NCBI GenBank assembly: GCA_964487355.1
Contig: CAZAPS010000006.1
Span: forward strand, 1-63,542
Source: JAXGYX01 sp964487355
GTDB lineage: Bacteria > Bacillota > Clostridia > Saccharofermentanales > Fastidiosipilaceae
Direction: 5' to 3'
DNA: 63,542 nt
A program made the position numbers and the translations under genes. The notes beneath the pieces are model-generated. The model was not told where the DNA came from and ran no database searches. It worked only from the letters and a program-made list of their open reading frames with translations. Shown one piece after another: positions 16,015 to 23,778 of the stretch (its first letter is position 1; the number at the start of each line of letters is the position of its first letter).

Positions 16015-17478
16015 TCAAAACCGATACAACAAAAATGGATAGACTTCGCCAAACAAAGACCATTCCACCCAGTATAAAGTCATCATCCAGGTAATCAACA
16101 AAACCGCGGGGACAAATGACCCCGTGAGCTTGTTTTCACGCAACGTGCTCATACGATGTTTTCTTCTGGAATAAATCCGAACCTGCGTGACGATCCAGAC
16201 GGCGAGTCCAAGAAAGCTCGAGTATTTAAACAGTCCCGGAATAATTTCCAGTTGTTGATAGGCGAAATAAAAAGTATTGTTAAAATCGGAGATTGCCTTC
16301 CTCAAGCCTCCAAAAGCAAATATTTTTGACAAAATGAGCGAAACCTGACGCCAATCTTTGAGCCAAAATAAAGTCGCGGCCATCGCCGAATAGACACAGA
16401 GCGCTCCGGCTCGCAGGCCGCGAAAAAGTGTCGCGCCAACTTTGGCGCCACCTTGCCTGACATCTTTCATGGGTCGATTCGCTTTGGCTCCAAAGTTTCG
16501 CCACAGTCGGTAGATGAGCGACGGGGCGCAGAGCAGAGCGACGCCCACCAAAAACAGGTCGGACAACCCAAGCCACAGTGAAAACAACAGACAACCCAGC
16601 AATGCCTGTGATGTGGTGGTGGTTTGTTGGGTGAACCGGGCGATCAGGCCTTTTTCCTTCGCCCGTCGGCCCGAGACCTTGCGAAACCCCAACAGCATCG
16701 CCATGCCCTGCGCGATATGCAGGTACGCGAGGATGTCGACGCACAGCACAAAGGCGGTCAGCGCAAAGACACCGATCGCCTCATAGTGAATCAATTGATC
16801 TTCCTGCATCATAAACTGCGCCAGATGACCGAAGGTGTTCGCCAAAATAATCTTCTCGAACAATCCCTGCATCACTTTGCGCAGGCCAATTCTGACACGT
16901 CTCTCGCTCGGGCGCGCGGCACGTTTGATCTGCCGGATCATCTGTTCGGGTGGATAAATCGGACCGGCGATCTGAAAGGGATACATGCCGACATAGCTGC
17001 CGACCACAAAAAAATTGGTCTCCAGATTCTGTGGCGAACGGTAGATTGACAACACATATAAAATCGCCCGCAGCGTGTAAAATGAGATTCCGACAGGCAA
17101 CAAAAAATCCAAAATGTCGGACGTCTGGGAGCCAAATGAGATGCGCACAGGTTCAATAAACAGGCGGTAGATTTTGAAGAAAAACAGGCCGGACAGCTCA
17201 ATCACAATCAGAGCGGTCAACAGCAGGCGCCGTCCACCCGGTGATTTGGCTTCGCCGACCGCGCGTCCGAAGGCGAACGCCAGGGTCATCGAGATCAACA
17301 AAAACAGGGCGCCGTATAGATTGATCAGGGCCGCGAAAACGAGGCCGGACAAAAATAAAAAAGAAGTGCGCAGGCCGCGGGGCAAAACATAGTGCTGTAT
17401 GCTCGCGACGACGATGAACAATATAAAAACCGGTGAGATGATTGCCATAACGCGTTTGATCTTTCTTGTCAGCGGCAC
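16015..17478 (-). CDS. MBOAT-family protein without the catalytic histidines
   Basis: 487 residues, multi-pass. The family frame is clear: FLLPVGISFYTLRAILYVLSIYR, GPIYPPEQMIRQIK, DILAYLHIAQGMAMLLGF, a late YSAMAATLFWLKDWRQVSLI and the end PFLLYRF. The block with the RRWHISL motif is missing, though, and the second His motif (usually LWHG) reads SLWLGLSDLF, with Leu303 at the His position. No His occurs after residue 254. Acyl transfer by the usual mechanism is therefore unlikely. It may act as a channel or scaffold for the SGNH protein encoded next. The start is GTG at 17478 with a poor ribosome site; the ATG ten codons on is an alternative. Confidence 0.8.
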   Translation of the reverse strand: MPLTRKIKRVMAIISPVFILFIVVASIQHYVLPRGLRTSFLFLSGLVFAALINLYGALFLLISMTLAFAFGRAVGEAKSPGGRRLLLTALIVIELSGLFFFKIYRLFIEPVRISFGSQTSDILDFLLPVGISFYTLRAILYVLSIYRSPQNLETNFFVVGSYVGMYPFQIAGPIYPPEQMIRQIKRAARPSERRVRIGLRKVMQGLFEKIILANTFGHLAQFMMQEDQLIHYEAIGVFALTAFVLCVDILAYLHIAQGMAMLLGFRKVSGRRAKEKGLIARFTQQTTTTSQALLGCLLFSLWLGLSDLFLVGVALLCAPSLIYRLWRNFGAKANRPMKDVRQGGAKVGATLFRGLRAGALCVYSAMAATLFWLKDWRQVSLILSKIFAFGGLRKAISDFNNTFYFAYQQLEIIPGLFKYSSFLGLAVWIVTQVRIYSRRKHRMSTLRENKLTGSFVPAVLLITWMMTLYWVEWSLFGEVYPFLLYRF

Positions 17479-17504
17479 AATGAATCATCATTTGTGTCAA
17501 TAAT

Positions 17505-17561
17505 AAGTCCATGAATCATCACGTTTGTCGACTTTATCCGACTCGGATCATTCATGGACTT
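17505..17561. repeat. 12-bp perfect inverted repeat between the NlpC/P60 gene and the MBOAT gene
   Basis: AAGTCCATGAAT (17505-17516) and ATTCATGGACTT (17550-17561) are exact reverse complements around a 33-nt centre, which itself holds a GTCG/CGAC pair. It lies between the stop of the NlpC/P60 gene and the start of the MBOAT gene. No U-run follows on either strand, so it could be a processing hairpin or a protein-binding site rather than a terminator. Confidence 0.6.
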
Positions 17562-17598
17562 GTTTCCATAATTCTTTATTCAGTTAAAAACTTAGCCA

Positions 17599-20500
17599 TT
17601 ACCACATTCTCGGTCTGCGGAAGTGCGTCCAGTAAGACGGACTGTTCAGCAAGACCCAGGTTCCGGGGGACGGCAGATGCGCCCACAGTCCATTGCCAAG
17701 GTAAATACCAACATGGTTGTTCATGCTTCCGTATCCCTCTTTAAATCCGAGGTCTCCCGGCAGCAGCTGACTGGCGCTGATGGTCTTGGAATTGGCCATC
17801 ATCGGCGAGGTCCAGGACCAGTCTCCGGTGTAATATCCTCCGAAACCGGCCGTCCAGAACACCCATTCGACATAGCCGGAGCAGTTGAGTCCTCTACGGG
17901 TCGCTCCCGCTTTGTCGGGCGACACATATGAGCCAAAGTTGTTTCCCGCATAGCCGGGCGCAGATGGTTTGCCACCCAGGTAGTAAGGAATCTTGCCGAT
18001 CGAGGCCATCGCGATGTCATAGACCGCTTTGCGTCCTGGATTGTACAGCAAAAAGAGTTCCAAGTCGCTCATCTTGCGGAATTGAACGCGGCTGTAAGCC
18101 ACACTGTTCGTGAATCTATCCGCGGCCGCCGTGGTCGAGTAATTGCCTCCGGTCGTGCTGTAGTACGGAATCACCTGATAATCGACAGACGCTCCATAAG
18201 CCGGTGATTTTGTGCTGAAGGTTCTTGTTGTTCCTTTGACATCGGCCACCAACACGCCGTTGTTGAAGATCGCGAAGCCGGTGGGGTTTTGCACGCTCTG
18301 CCAGTTCAACACCAGGCTCGAATCATTGTCGGTATAAGTGACCTGACCGTTGTGCCCCGCCCAGGAGCCCGGCAAGGTGAGGCGTGTCATCAAAGTGCCT
18401 TGTCTGCCCCAAAGATCGGTTACCACCACGCGGATGGCCGCGACGTCCGGATCGTAGTTGATATAAGAGAAGTTCGATCCTACATTGACGGCAACCAGGG
18501 CCTCTCCATATTTCCACGAATATGAGGTGTATTGATAGGTGTACGCGGGTTTGCCGGTGCCGGCTTTGACAACCGTGTTGAGTCTCAAGGTCCGGTCGGC
18601 CCCGTAGGTGCCGGTATTGACCGTCAGCCCGCTGACGATCGGCAGGTTGGGTTTGACGGTGACCGCTTTCTTCGCGAGGTCGTATTGTCCTGACGCGTTT
18701 TTCGCGACGACGACCATGTCATACTTTCCTTCCACGTAGAAGCGATGCATCAGCGCGGGATAGGTTCCACTATGGACCAGTTGAGGCGCCTCATTTCCAC
18801 GAATCGCGTAGAAATCATATTCGGTCGCTCCGGTGGCGGAGATGTTCGCGTAAAAGTCGGCGTCCAGATCTTCGGTGAAGGTTGTCTGATTGAGATACAT
18901 GCCGCTGACGTTTGGTCCGGCAGATGGCGCGCTGACCGTGAAGCTCGTCGAGCCAAAATACGGAGCGGTCAACTGATCCAGCACGACCGCGCTGTAATAA
19001 TAGGTTCCTGTGGCGGTCGGTTTCCAGGTCAGGCGTGATACGTTCGTCTGGTGGTACAGAAGATTCCATGACGCGTCATAGATCTCCTGTCTGTAAAGGT
19101 TCGCGTTGCCGCCGCCGACAAATGAGGCGCCGAAGATGGCGTCCTTGTTCGCGGTCAGGCTCGCGCCCGGCAAAATGTAAGGCGTGATGATGACCGGATT
19201 GCTGTTGACGGTGACATCTTTAAAGAGTGTGACCTGATTGCCCAGGCCGTCCGACACCGTCGCCTTTATCCGATAGTCTCCCGTTTTCAAGAAACTGTGT
19301 TTGATCGAGCGAAGTCCACTGTCACTAAGCTTAGTGGAAACGCCATTTTGATCGATCAGATTGATCGTGTAGGTCTTGTTCGCGTATCCTCCGGTGGCGT
19401 CCACGTTGATCGTCAGCGCGTCAAACACCTTGACAACGTCGCCCGGAGTCAGATCGATCGAGTTCAGTTTGAGTTTGTCAAACACATCAACCTTGATTGA
19501 TTTTTCGGAAACACGGCCTCTGAAGTCAATCGCCCTGACGGTCACCGTATGCTGACCGACCTCGTCAAACGTAAACTGCAAAGCGCCGATGGTGTTGGAC
19601 AGTTCGGTGCGCACGGTTCCATCCGGCAGCACAATGTCGTACTCATAGGTCAAATTTTTGTTGACCTGATTCGTGTCAACCTTGAGGTAGGCGTCGTTCA
19701 ACTGATCGATCACATAGCCGGCGCGGTCCATATGCAGCGCCGTGATGTTCGGCGGATCCGCGATATGATTGACGCTGATTCTGCGTTTGGCGATCTCGCC
19801 ATCCTTGTTGGTGGCCTGTACCTCGACGGTCAGTTTTCCGGTCAAGCTCGGCAGATAGATCAGGTTGCCGTGGTTGTTGGCGGAGATCTTTTGCAAATTG
19901 GATCCCACGACCTGATAGAAGGTGTATTCGATCGGTGAGGCTTGAGATGTGGCCTCGGCCTTGAGATAGAATCCCTCGGGGTTGGAATCGTATTGGCTCG
20001 CCGGTGAACCGATAAAATAATTCAGCGTGATCGGTCGGCCCACGATTGTCACGTTCTTGTTGAGTCGCAGGACACCCCCGGACTGATCGGCGACCTCCAG
20101 CCTCAGCTGATAGCTGCCGGCCAGGAATCCCGCTAGATTGGTATAGAGATTGCCATGAGAGTTGCTCTCCAGCAAAGTGGACTGTCCGCCGGATTCGAGT
20201 CGGAAGGTATAGGTCAGCGGCTCGGCGCTGACGCCTTCTGTCTTCGCGTACAGATAATTGGACATCTGCACGACACCGTTGGCCGGATCGGTCACAAAGT
20301 ATTTGACCTGCGGCGGAACCGCCTGGTAGCTGATCCGCGGTGTGGTCGAGGTGACGCGTTCGCCATACTGATCGGTCGCCTCGATGCGAATGACGTAGTC
20401 ACCCAGTTGAGACGGCGCGAAGATGTAGTTGCCATGGTTGTTGGTGTGCGTCAACACAAAGGCTCCGCCGTTGTGTTGGGTATAAAAATTGTACTTATAA

Positions 20501-21354
20501 GGTCCCTCTCCACCGGCCAGATCAATTTTGATATAGGCGGAGGACTGAGTGGACGATCCTTTGACCAACTGTGTGCGATCGACATAGGTCCCCGCCACAC
20601 GCAGCGGCGCGCGCGCGGGATCGCGCTTGACCTCGGCGGTCACCCTGCGGGTCGCCAGCACGACGTCTCCATGTCTGAGCTCAACCTCGATCGTGTATTT
20701 GCCGATCGTCTTTTGGTCCCAAACAAAGTTGCCGTGGTTGTTGCTGTGCAGCAGCACGCGCTCTTGTCCGTCTATTAAATAGAAATAAAACAGCGCGCCC
20801 GGAGTCGTGTTGTCCGTCGGCTTCGTCTTGAAATAAAATGTCTGCGTCTTGTCGGAGTCGACAAGAATCTCAGGCCTAACGACAAAGTACTCCAGTCCGC
20901 CTTCAGGAATCGCAAATGGACTCACCGTGCTGGCGGTAAAAGAAGCATCTTCCTCGCTGTCCGAAGCGGAGGACTGCCCGTCCCCTGCATCCGCCACCGA
21001 TCCTTCAGCAAGGCTCGGTCCCTCGGCCGGCAAGGTTTCACCGATCGGCTCGCCGTTGGCTGCTCCCTCACCTGTCTCTTCCGCACCCGTTGTCTGACTC
21101 GGCGCCGAGGCGGTGGTCGATGTGGGCTCGGCGTCACTTAAGTCAGCTGACTCAAGCAGCAGATCCGCATCATCCAACTTCTCGACGAGCTCATCAGCCG
21201 CCACATCCTGTGTGGTCATCTGAGTGGCGGGAGCGTCAAGCGACTGACTTGCGCTAACCACGCCTTTGGAGCCCAATAAAATGGCTATCGAGGCAGCGGT
21301 CGCGATCCATAACTTACCTTTCAAACTAAACACCCCTCTCGTTTCAGCATTCAT
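17599..21354 (-). CDS. Large secreted NlpC/P60 wall peptidase with nine repeats
   Basis: 1,251 residues from ATG 21354; a TTG three codons upstream is also possible. Signal peptide at residues 12-36, then a Ser/Glu/Thr linker to about 150. Nine repeats of about 93 residues follow (153-1000), the first four with the NNHGN or NSHGN turn, then an FN3-like stretch with VTYTDNDSSLVLNWQSV. The C-terminal NlpC/P60 domain has the Cys near 1157 in RGLNCSGYVEWVF and His residues in NNHVGIYLGNGLWAHL. It should cleave peptidoglycan stem peptides. Repeats 1-5 match repeats 1-5 of the 7946 hydrolase in order, so the two share an ancestor with swapped catalytic ends. Confidence 0.9.
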   Translation of the reverse strand: MNAETRGVFSLKGKLWIATAASIAILLGSKGVVSASQSLDAPATQMTTQDVAADELVEKLDDADLLLESADLSDAEPTSTTASAPSQTTGAEETGEGAANGEPIGETLPAEGPSLAEGSVADAGDGQSSASDSEEDASFTASTVSPFAIPEGGLEYFVVRPEILVDSDKTQTFYFKTKPTDNTTPGALFYFYLIDGQERVLLHSNNHGNFVWDQKTIGKYTIEVELRHGDVVLATRRVTAEVKRDPARAPLRVAGTYVDRTQLVKGSSTQSSAYIKIDLAGGEGPYKYNFYTQHNGGAFVLTHTNNHGNYIFAPSQLGDYVIRIEATDQYGERVTSTTPRISYQAVPPQVKYFVTDPANGVVQMSNYLYAKTEGVSAEPLTYTFRLESGGQSTLLESNSHGNLYTNLAGFLAGSYQLRLEVADQSGGVLRLNKNVTIVGRPITLNYFIGSPASQYDSNPEGFYLKAEATSQASPIEYTFYQVVGSNLQKISANNHGNLIYLPSLTGKLTVEVQATNKDGEIAKRRISVNHIADPPNITALHMDRAGYVIDQLNDAYLKVDTNQVNKNLTYEYDIVLPDGTVRTELSNTIGALQFTFDEVGQHTVTVRAIDFRGRVSEKSIKVDVFDKLKLNSIDLTPGDVVKVFDALTINVDATGGYANKTYTINLIDQNGVSTKLSDSGLRSIKHSFLKTGDYRIKATVSDGLGNQVTLFKDVTVNSNPVIITPYILPGASLTANKDAIFGASFVGGGNANLYRQEIYDASWNLLYHQTNVSRLTWKPTATGTYYYSAVVLDQLTAPYFGSTSFTVSAPSAGPNVSGMYLNQTTFTEDLDADFYANISATGATEYDFYAIRGNEAPQLVHSGTYPALMHRFYVEGKYDMVVVAKNASGQYDLAKKAVTVKPNLPIVSGLTVNTGTYGADRTLRLNTVVKAGTGKPAYTYQYTSYSWKYGEALVAVNVGSNFSYINYDPDVAAIRVVVTDLWGRQGTLMTRLTLPGSWAGHNGQVTYTDNDSSLVLNWQSVQNPTGFAIFNNGVLVADVKGTTRTFSTKSPAYGASVDYQVIPYYSTTGGNYSTTAAADRFTNSVAYSRVQFRKMSDLELFLLYNPGRKAVYDIAMASIGKIPYYLGGKPSAPGYAGNNFGSYVSPDKAGATRRGLNCSGYVEWVFWTAGFGGYYTGDWSWTSPMMANSKTISASQLLPGDLGFKEGYGSMNNHVGIYLGNGLWAHLPSPGTWVLLNSPSYWTHFRRPRMW

Positions 21355-21443
21355 CACCTTCAACTTTCCAATTAAAATCTCGGCTCTGTTTGTTCATAAA
21401 AATCCATCTATCTATAAAAATTAACTAAACGCACTCAAGACTA

Positions 21444-21472
21444 AACTTATCTGCTTTGTCCCATTCTGTCAA
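21444..21472 (-). promoter_or_regulatory. Probable promoter of the NlpC/P60 gene
   Basis: A perfect TTGACA (21472-21467) on the minus strand with, 17 bp on, TAAGTT (21449-21444). The -10 is weak. The leader would be about 85 nt. Confidence 0.45.
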
Positions 21473-21559
21473 TGTTTGGATGTTACAGAAATAACTCATT
21501 TCATATACGTTTATGACGCAAAAAATCATCACCACCACTTTCCATCCACACAAAACAGC

Positions 21560-21599
21560 GCCCCAATATATAATGACGTCATTATGTCACGGCTGGGGC
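21560..21599 (-). terminator. Candidate terminator overlapping the end of the second TraX gene
   Basis: GCCCCA and TGGGGC arms (21599-21594 and 21565-21560 on the minus strand) enclose a 16-bp perfect palindrome, ATAATGACGTCATTAT (21570-21585), which contains the stop codon. GCTGTTTTG follows. The stem is long but the U-run is short. Confidence 0.45.
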
Positions 21600-22472
21600 A
21601 AGGTCGATGAACAGACGAATGATCAAAAACAAATGGAGCGGATAATAAACATAGAAAAAGTATTTTCCGACAATGGTGGATTTTTTGCCTTTGCTCAGTT
21701 GAGGAAACAAAAGGACAGCCAGCGGTGAAACCATTTGAGTCAGCCCCTGTTGTAGATCGATGTTCGAAAACCGGAGGCGGATCAAAAACCAGACGAGATT
21801 CAGCGCCATGTATCCCAAAAAAAAGTGTACGATTTTTCGTCGCTCCGCGCTTTCATCCGAAATCGCGTAGAACGGTCGCTCGATCGAATCCAATATATGA
21901 AACAATAAAAAACTGGCGAGTCCGAAATAACCAAAGTCCGGATGCATCACAAAGGTAAGTACAAGGGCGAGCAGAATGGACGCCATGCCAAACCAAAGCG
22001 CGCTCTCAGCCGGCAGCGTGATCGACTTGACCGTCACATACCATCTTTGCCGATAGTCGATCGACCAGGTCCGCCCGTCTGACGAGCCGCCGGACAAAGC
22101 TGTGGCCCCCCCTGCTTTCGCTCCCTCTTCTCTTTTTTTGATTTCAAAAAAGGCGCGGACGAGGTCATAGCCGAACAGCAGCATGATCCCGACACAAAAG
22201 GTAAAAATGACATTGCCAAAAACATAGTGCTCAAACGGAGAGCCGGCCAGGGGCACAATTAGCTGCGCGAGCAGACCGAATAGCAGCAGACGGAAAAAAT
22301 ACAAAGAGATTGTGCGGGTCCGGCGATAACTCATCACGCCCTGATAACAAAACAAGGGAAACACCAGACGGCCGAGCAGCCTCATCACCAGCACAACCTC
22401 GGGGCGGATGACATTGACTCCAAAACTGGCGATATGGTCAATGGTCATCAAGATCAGCGCGATCCATTTCAT
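21582..22472 (-). CDS. TraX-family membrane acyltransferase-like protein
   Basis: 296 residues, multi-pass. MKWIALILMTIDHIASFG keeps the Asp12-His13 pair expected in the family, unlike the copy at 14199. LGRLVFPLFCYQGVMSYRRTRTISLYFFRLLLFG and the end KYFFYVYYPLHLFLIIR match TraX. A hydrophilic insertion near residues 108-145 (KKREEGAKAGGATALSGG) is absent from the other copy. TraX acetylates the N-terminus of F pilin; relatives in Clostridia are common and mostly uncharacterised. It is divergent from the ATP-grasp gene at 22572, with overlapping promoters. ATG behind AGGAAGAGG. Confidence 0.85.
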   Translation of the reverse strand: MKWIALILMTIDHIASFGVNVIRPEVVLVMRLLGRLVFPLFCYQGVMSYRRTRTISLYFFRLLLFGLLAQLIVPLAGSPFEHYVFGNVIFTFCVGIMLLFGYDLVRAFFEIKKREEGAKAGGATALSGGSSDGRTWSIDYRQRWYVTVKSITLPAESALWFGMASILLALVLTFVMHPDFGYFGLASFLLFHILDSIERPFYAISDESAERRKIVHFFLGYMALNLVWFLIRLRFSNIDLQQGLTQMVSPLAVLLFPQLSKGKKSTIVGKYFFYVYYPLHLFLIIRLFIDLAPAVT

Positions 22473-22502
22473 CCATAGCCTCTTCCTAAGATTTTAACAA
22501 TC

Positions 22503-22531
22503 TGTACAGGTTCTTTTTTTACACCTATAAT
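22503..22531 (+). promoter_or_regulatory. Promoter of the sugar-transfer-associated ATP-grasp gene
   Basis: TGTACA (22503-22508), 17 bp, then a perfect TATAAT (22526-22531). Its -10 overlaps the -10 of the opposite promoter at 22529-22534. Confidence 0.7.
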
Positions 22532-22557
22532 TTAAGCGAGTCGAATCAATAAGTCAA
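22529..22557 (-). promoter_or_regulatory. Promoter of the second TraX gene
   Basis: On the minus strand TTGACT (22557-22552), 17 bp, TAAATT (22534-22529). It overlaps the plus promoter, so the two polymerases cannot bind together. Confidence 0.6.
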
Positions 22558-22571
22558 AACGAGGTGAAGAT

Positions 22572-23693
22572 ATGAATTTCTTTCAGACAGTCCGAAAAAA
22601 GTTGAAAGAGCGCAGACTGACGAAGGCCGGTTGGTCTCTTCCGGAGTATGAGGATTACCGGCAGCAACTGCGAACCGATTTGACAAAAAACCGGTCCACC
22701 AGTCCTGAGGTCAAACGCTGGGCGCATGAGCGAGGCTTTTCTTCCGACCGCGTCGCTTTGTATGGATTGACTGAAGAGAATTACCGTGACTATATCAGCG
22801 ATCTGGAATTTTTTTGGGGGTTTCCCTATAACAACGAGTACAGCAAATGGATCGATGACAAGCTGACTTTCTATTATGTGTTGGGTCCATTTCGCAAATA
22901 CCTTCCTGAGTATTATTATTTTTCTGATCAGGATGGGCGATTTTTCGCCTTGCCCGACGCGCCGGTCGATGGCGAGCCGAACGCCGAGGCGATTGTGCGG
23001 CTGTTGAAGGACAAGCGACATTTGGCGGTTAAAATGCTGATCGGTTCCGAAGGGGTCGGTTTCTATCATCTGTCCTGGTCGAAGCGATCGGGGATCGTGA
23101 TCAATGGAGAATCCCACAGCGAGGCCGACACCCTCAGCTTCGTCGGCTCGTTGAAGAATTATTTGTTCTCCGAATACCTGATCCCCTGTGAAGAGCTCGC
23201 GAGGATCTATCCCAAGACCGCCAACTCGATGAGGGTGATCGCCATCATGAAGCCCGGAGAGGAGAATCCCGTCTGTCACGGCTTGATTCGTTTCGGCAAC
23301 TCCACCTCAAAGGAAGTGGACAACACCTCTCAAGGAAGTCTGTTTTCCATATTGGATGTGCGAACCGGAGAATTTGAAGGTGGCTTGCAGGATGTGGACT
23401 TCGTCCGCCAATACCCCACCCATCACCCCGACACAGGGGAGATCATCAAGGGAACTGTCCCGCATTGGGAGGAAATCCTCACCTTGATTAAAGACATCTG
23501 TCGTTATTACTCTGTGTTGGACTATCTGGGTTTTGACATCGTTGTCTCGACGGCGGGTATTAAGATCATCGAAATCAACTCGCTGCCTGAGGTACAAGAT
23601 TACCAGATAGCCGGCCCATTGAAGAATGATCCCTACTATGGCTACCTGTGGGAGCAGACCATCCGGCGCAAAGGCCGGCCACCCGCGCCCTGA
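22572..23693 (+). CDS. Sugar-transfer-associated ATP-grasp enzyme
   Basis: 373 residues; ATG behind CGAGGTGAAGAT. It reads as the ATPgrasp_ST family found in polysaccharide loci. There is an N-terminal helical part, then LAVKMLIGSEGVGFYHL (ATP-binding region), LFSEYLIPCEELARIYPKTA, TANSMRVIAIMK, and near the C-terminus DYLGFDIVVSTAGIKIIEINSLPEV, which holds the metal-binding E-x-N residues. Family members are thought to attach a small carboxylate, such as an amino or hydroxy acid, to a surface sugar or its carrier, but the reaction is not established. Its place between surface hydrolases and the glycan cluster fits that. It is the last plus-strand gene in the window. Confidence 0.82.
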   Translation: MNFFQTVRKKLKERRLTKAGWSLPEYEDYRQQLRTDLTKNRSTSPEVKRWAHERGFSSDRVALYGLTEENYRDYISDLEFFWGFPYNNEYSKWIDDKLTFYYVLGPFRKYLPEYYYFSDQDGRFFALPDAPVDGEPNAEAIVRLLKDKRHLAVKMLIGSEGVGFYHLSWSKRSGIVINGESHSEADTLSFVGSLKNYLFSEYLIPCEELARIYPKTANSMRVIAIMKPGEENPVCHGLIRFGNSTSKEVDNTSQGSLFSILDVRTGEFEGGLQDVDFVRQYPTHHPDTGEIIKGTVPHWEEILTLIKDICRYYSVLDYLGFDIVVSTAGIKIIEINSLPEVQDYQIAGPLKNDPYYGYLWEQTIRRKGRPPAP

Positions 23694-23742
23694 TAAAAAA
23701 TCGGACGGCCCGATCGCGGACAGCCGGTTTCACCATACTGTC

Positions 23743-23778
23743 AAAGAGCTTGGCTCACTATTGAGCTCAGCTCTTTTT
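23743..23778 (+). terminator. Intrinsic terminator after the ATP-grasp gene
   Basis: AAAGAGCT and AGCTCTTT arms, extended by GGCTCA/TGAGCTC pairing with one bulge, are followed by a run of T on the plus strand. The stop codon of the convergent glycosyltransferase gene (23767) lies inside it, so the two transcripts meet here. Confidence 0.8.

Noticed and set aside
21570..21585. 16-bp palindrome ATAATGACGTCATTAT as a stand-alone regulatory site
   Set aside because: It lies across a stop codon inside a longer GCCCCA/TGGGGC stem, so an end-of-transcript structure explains it better.
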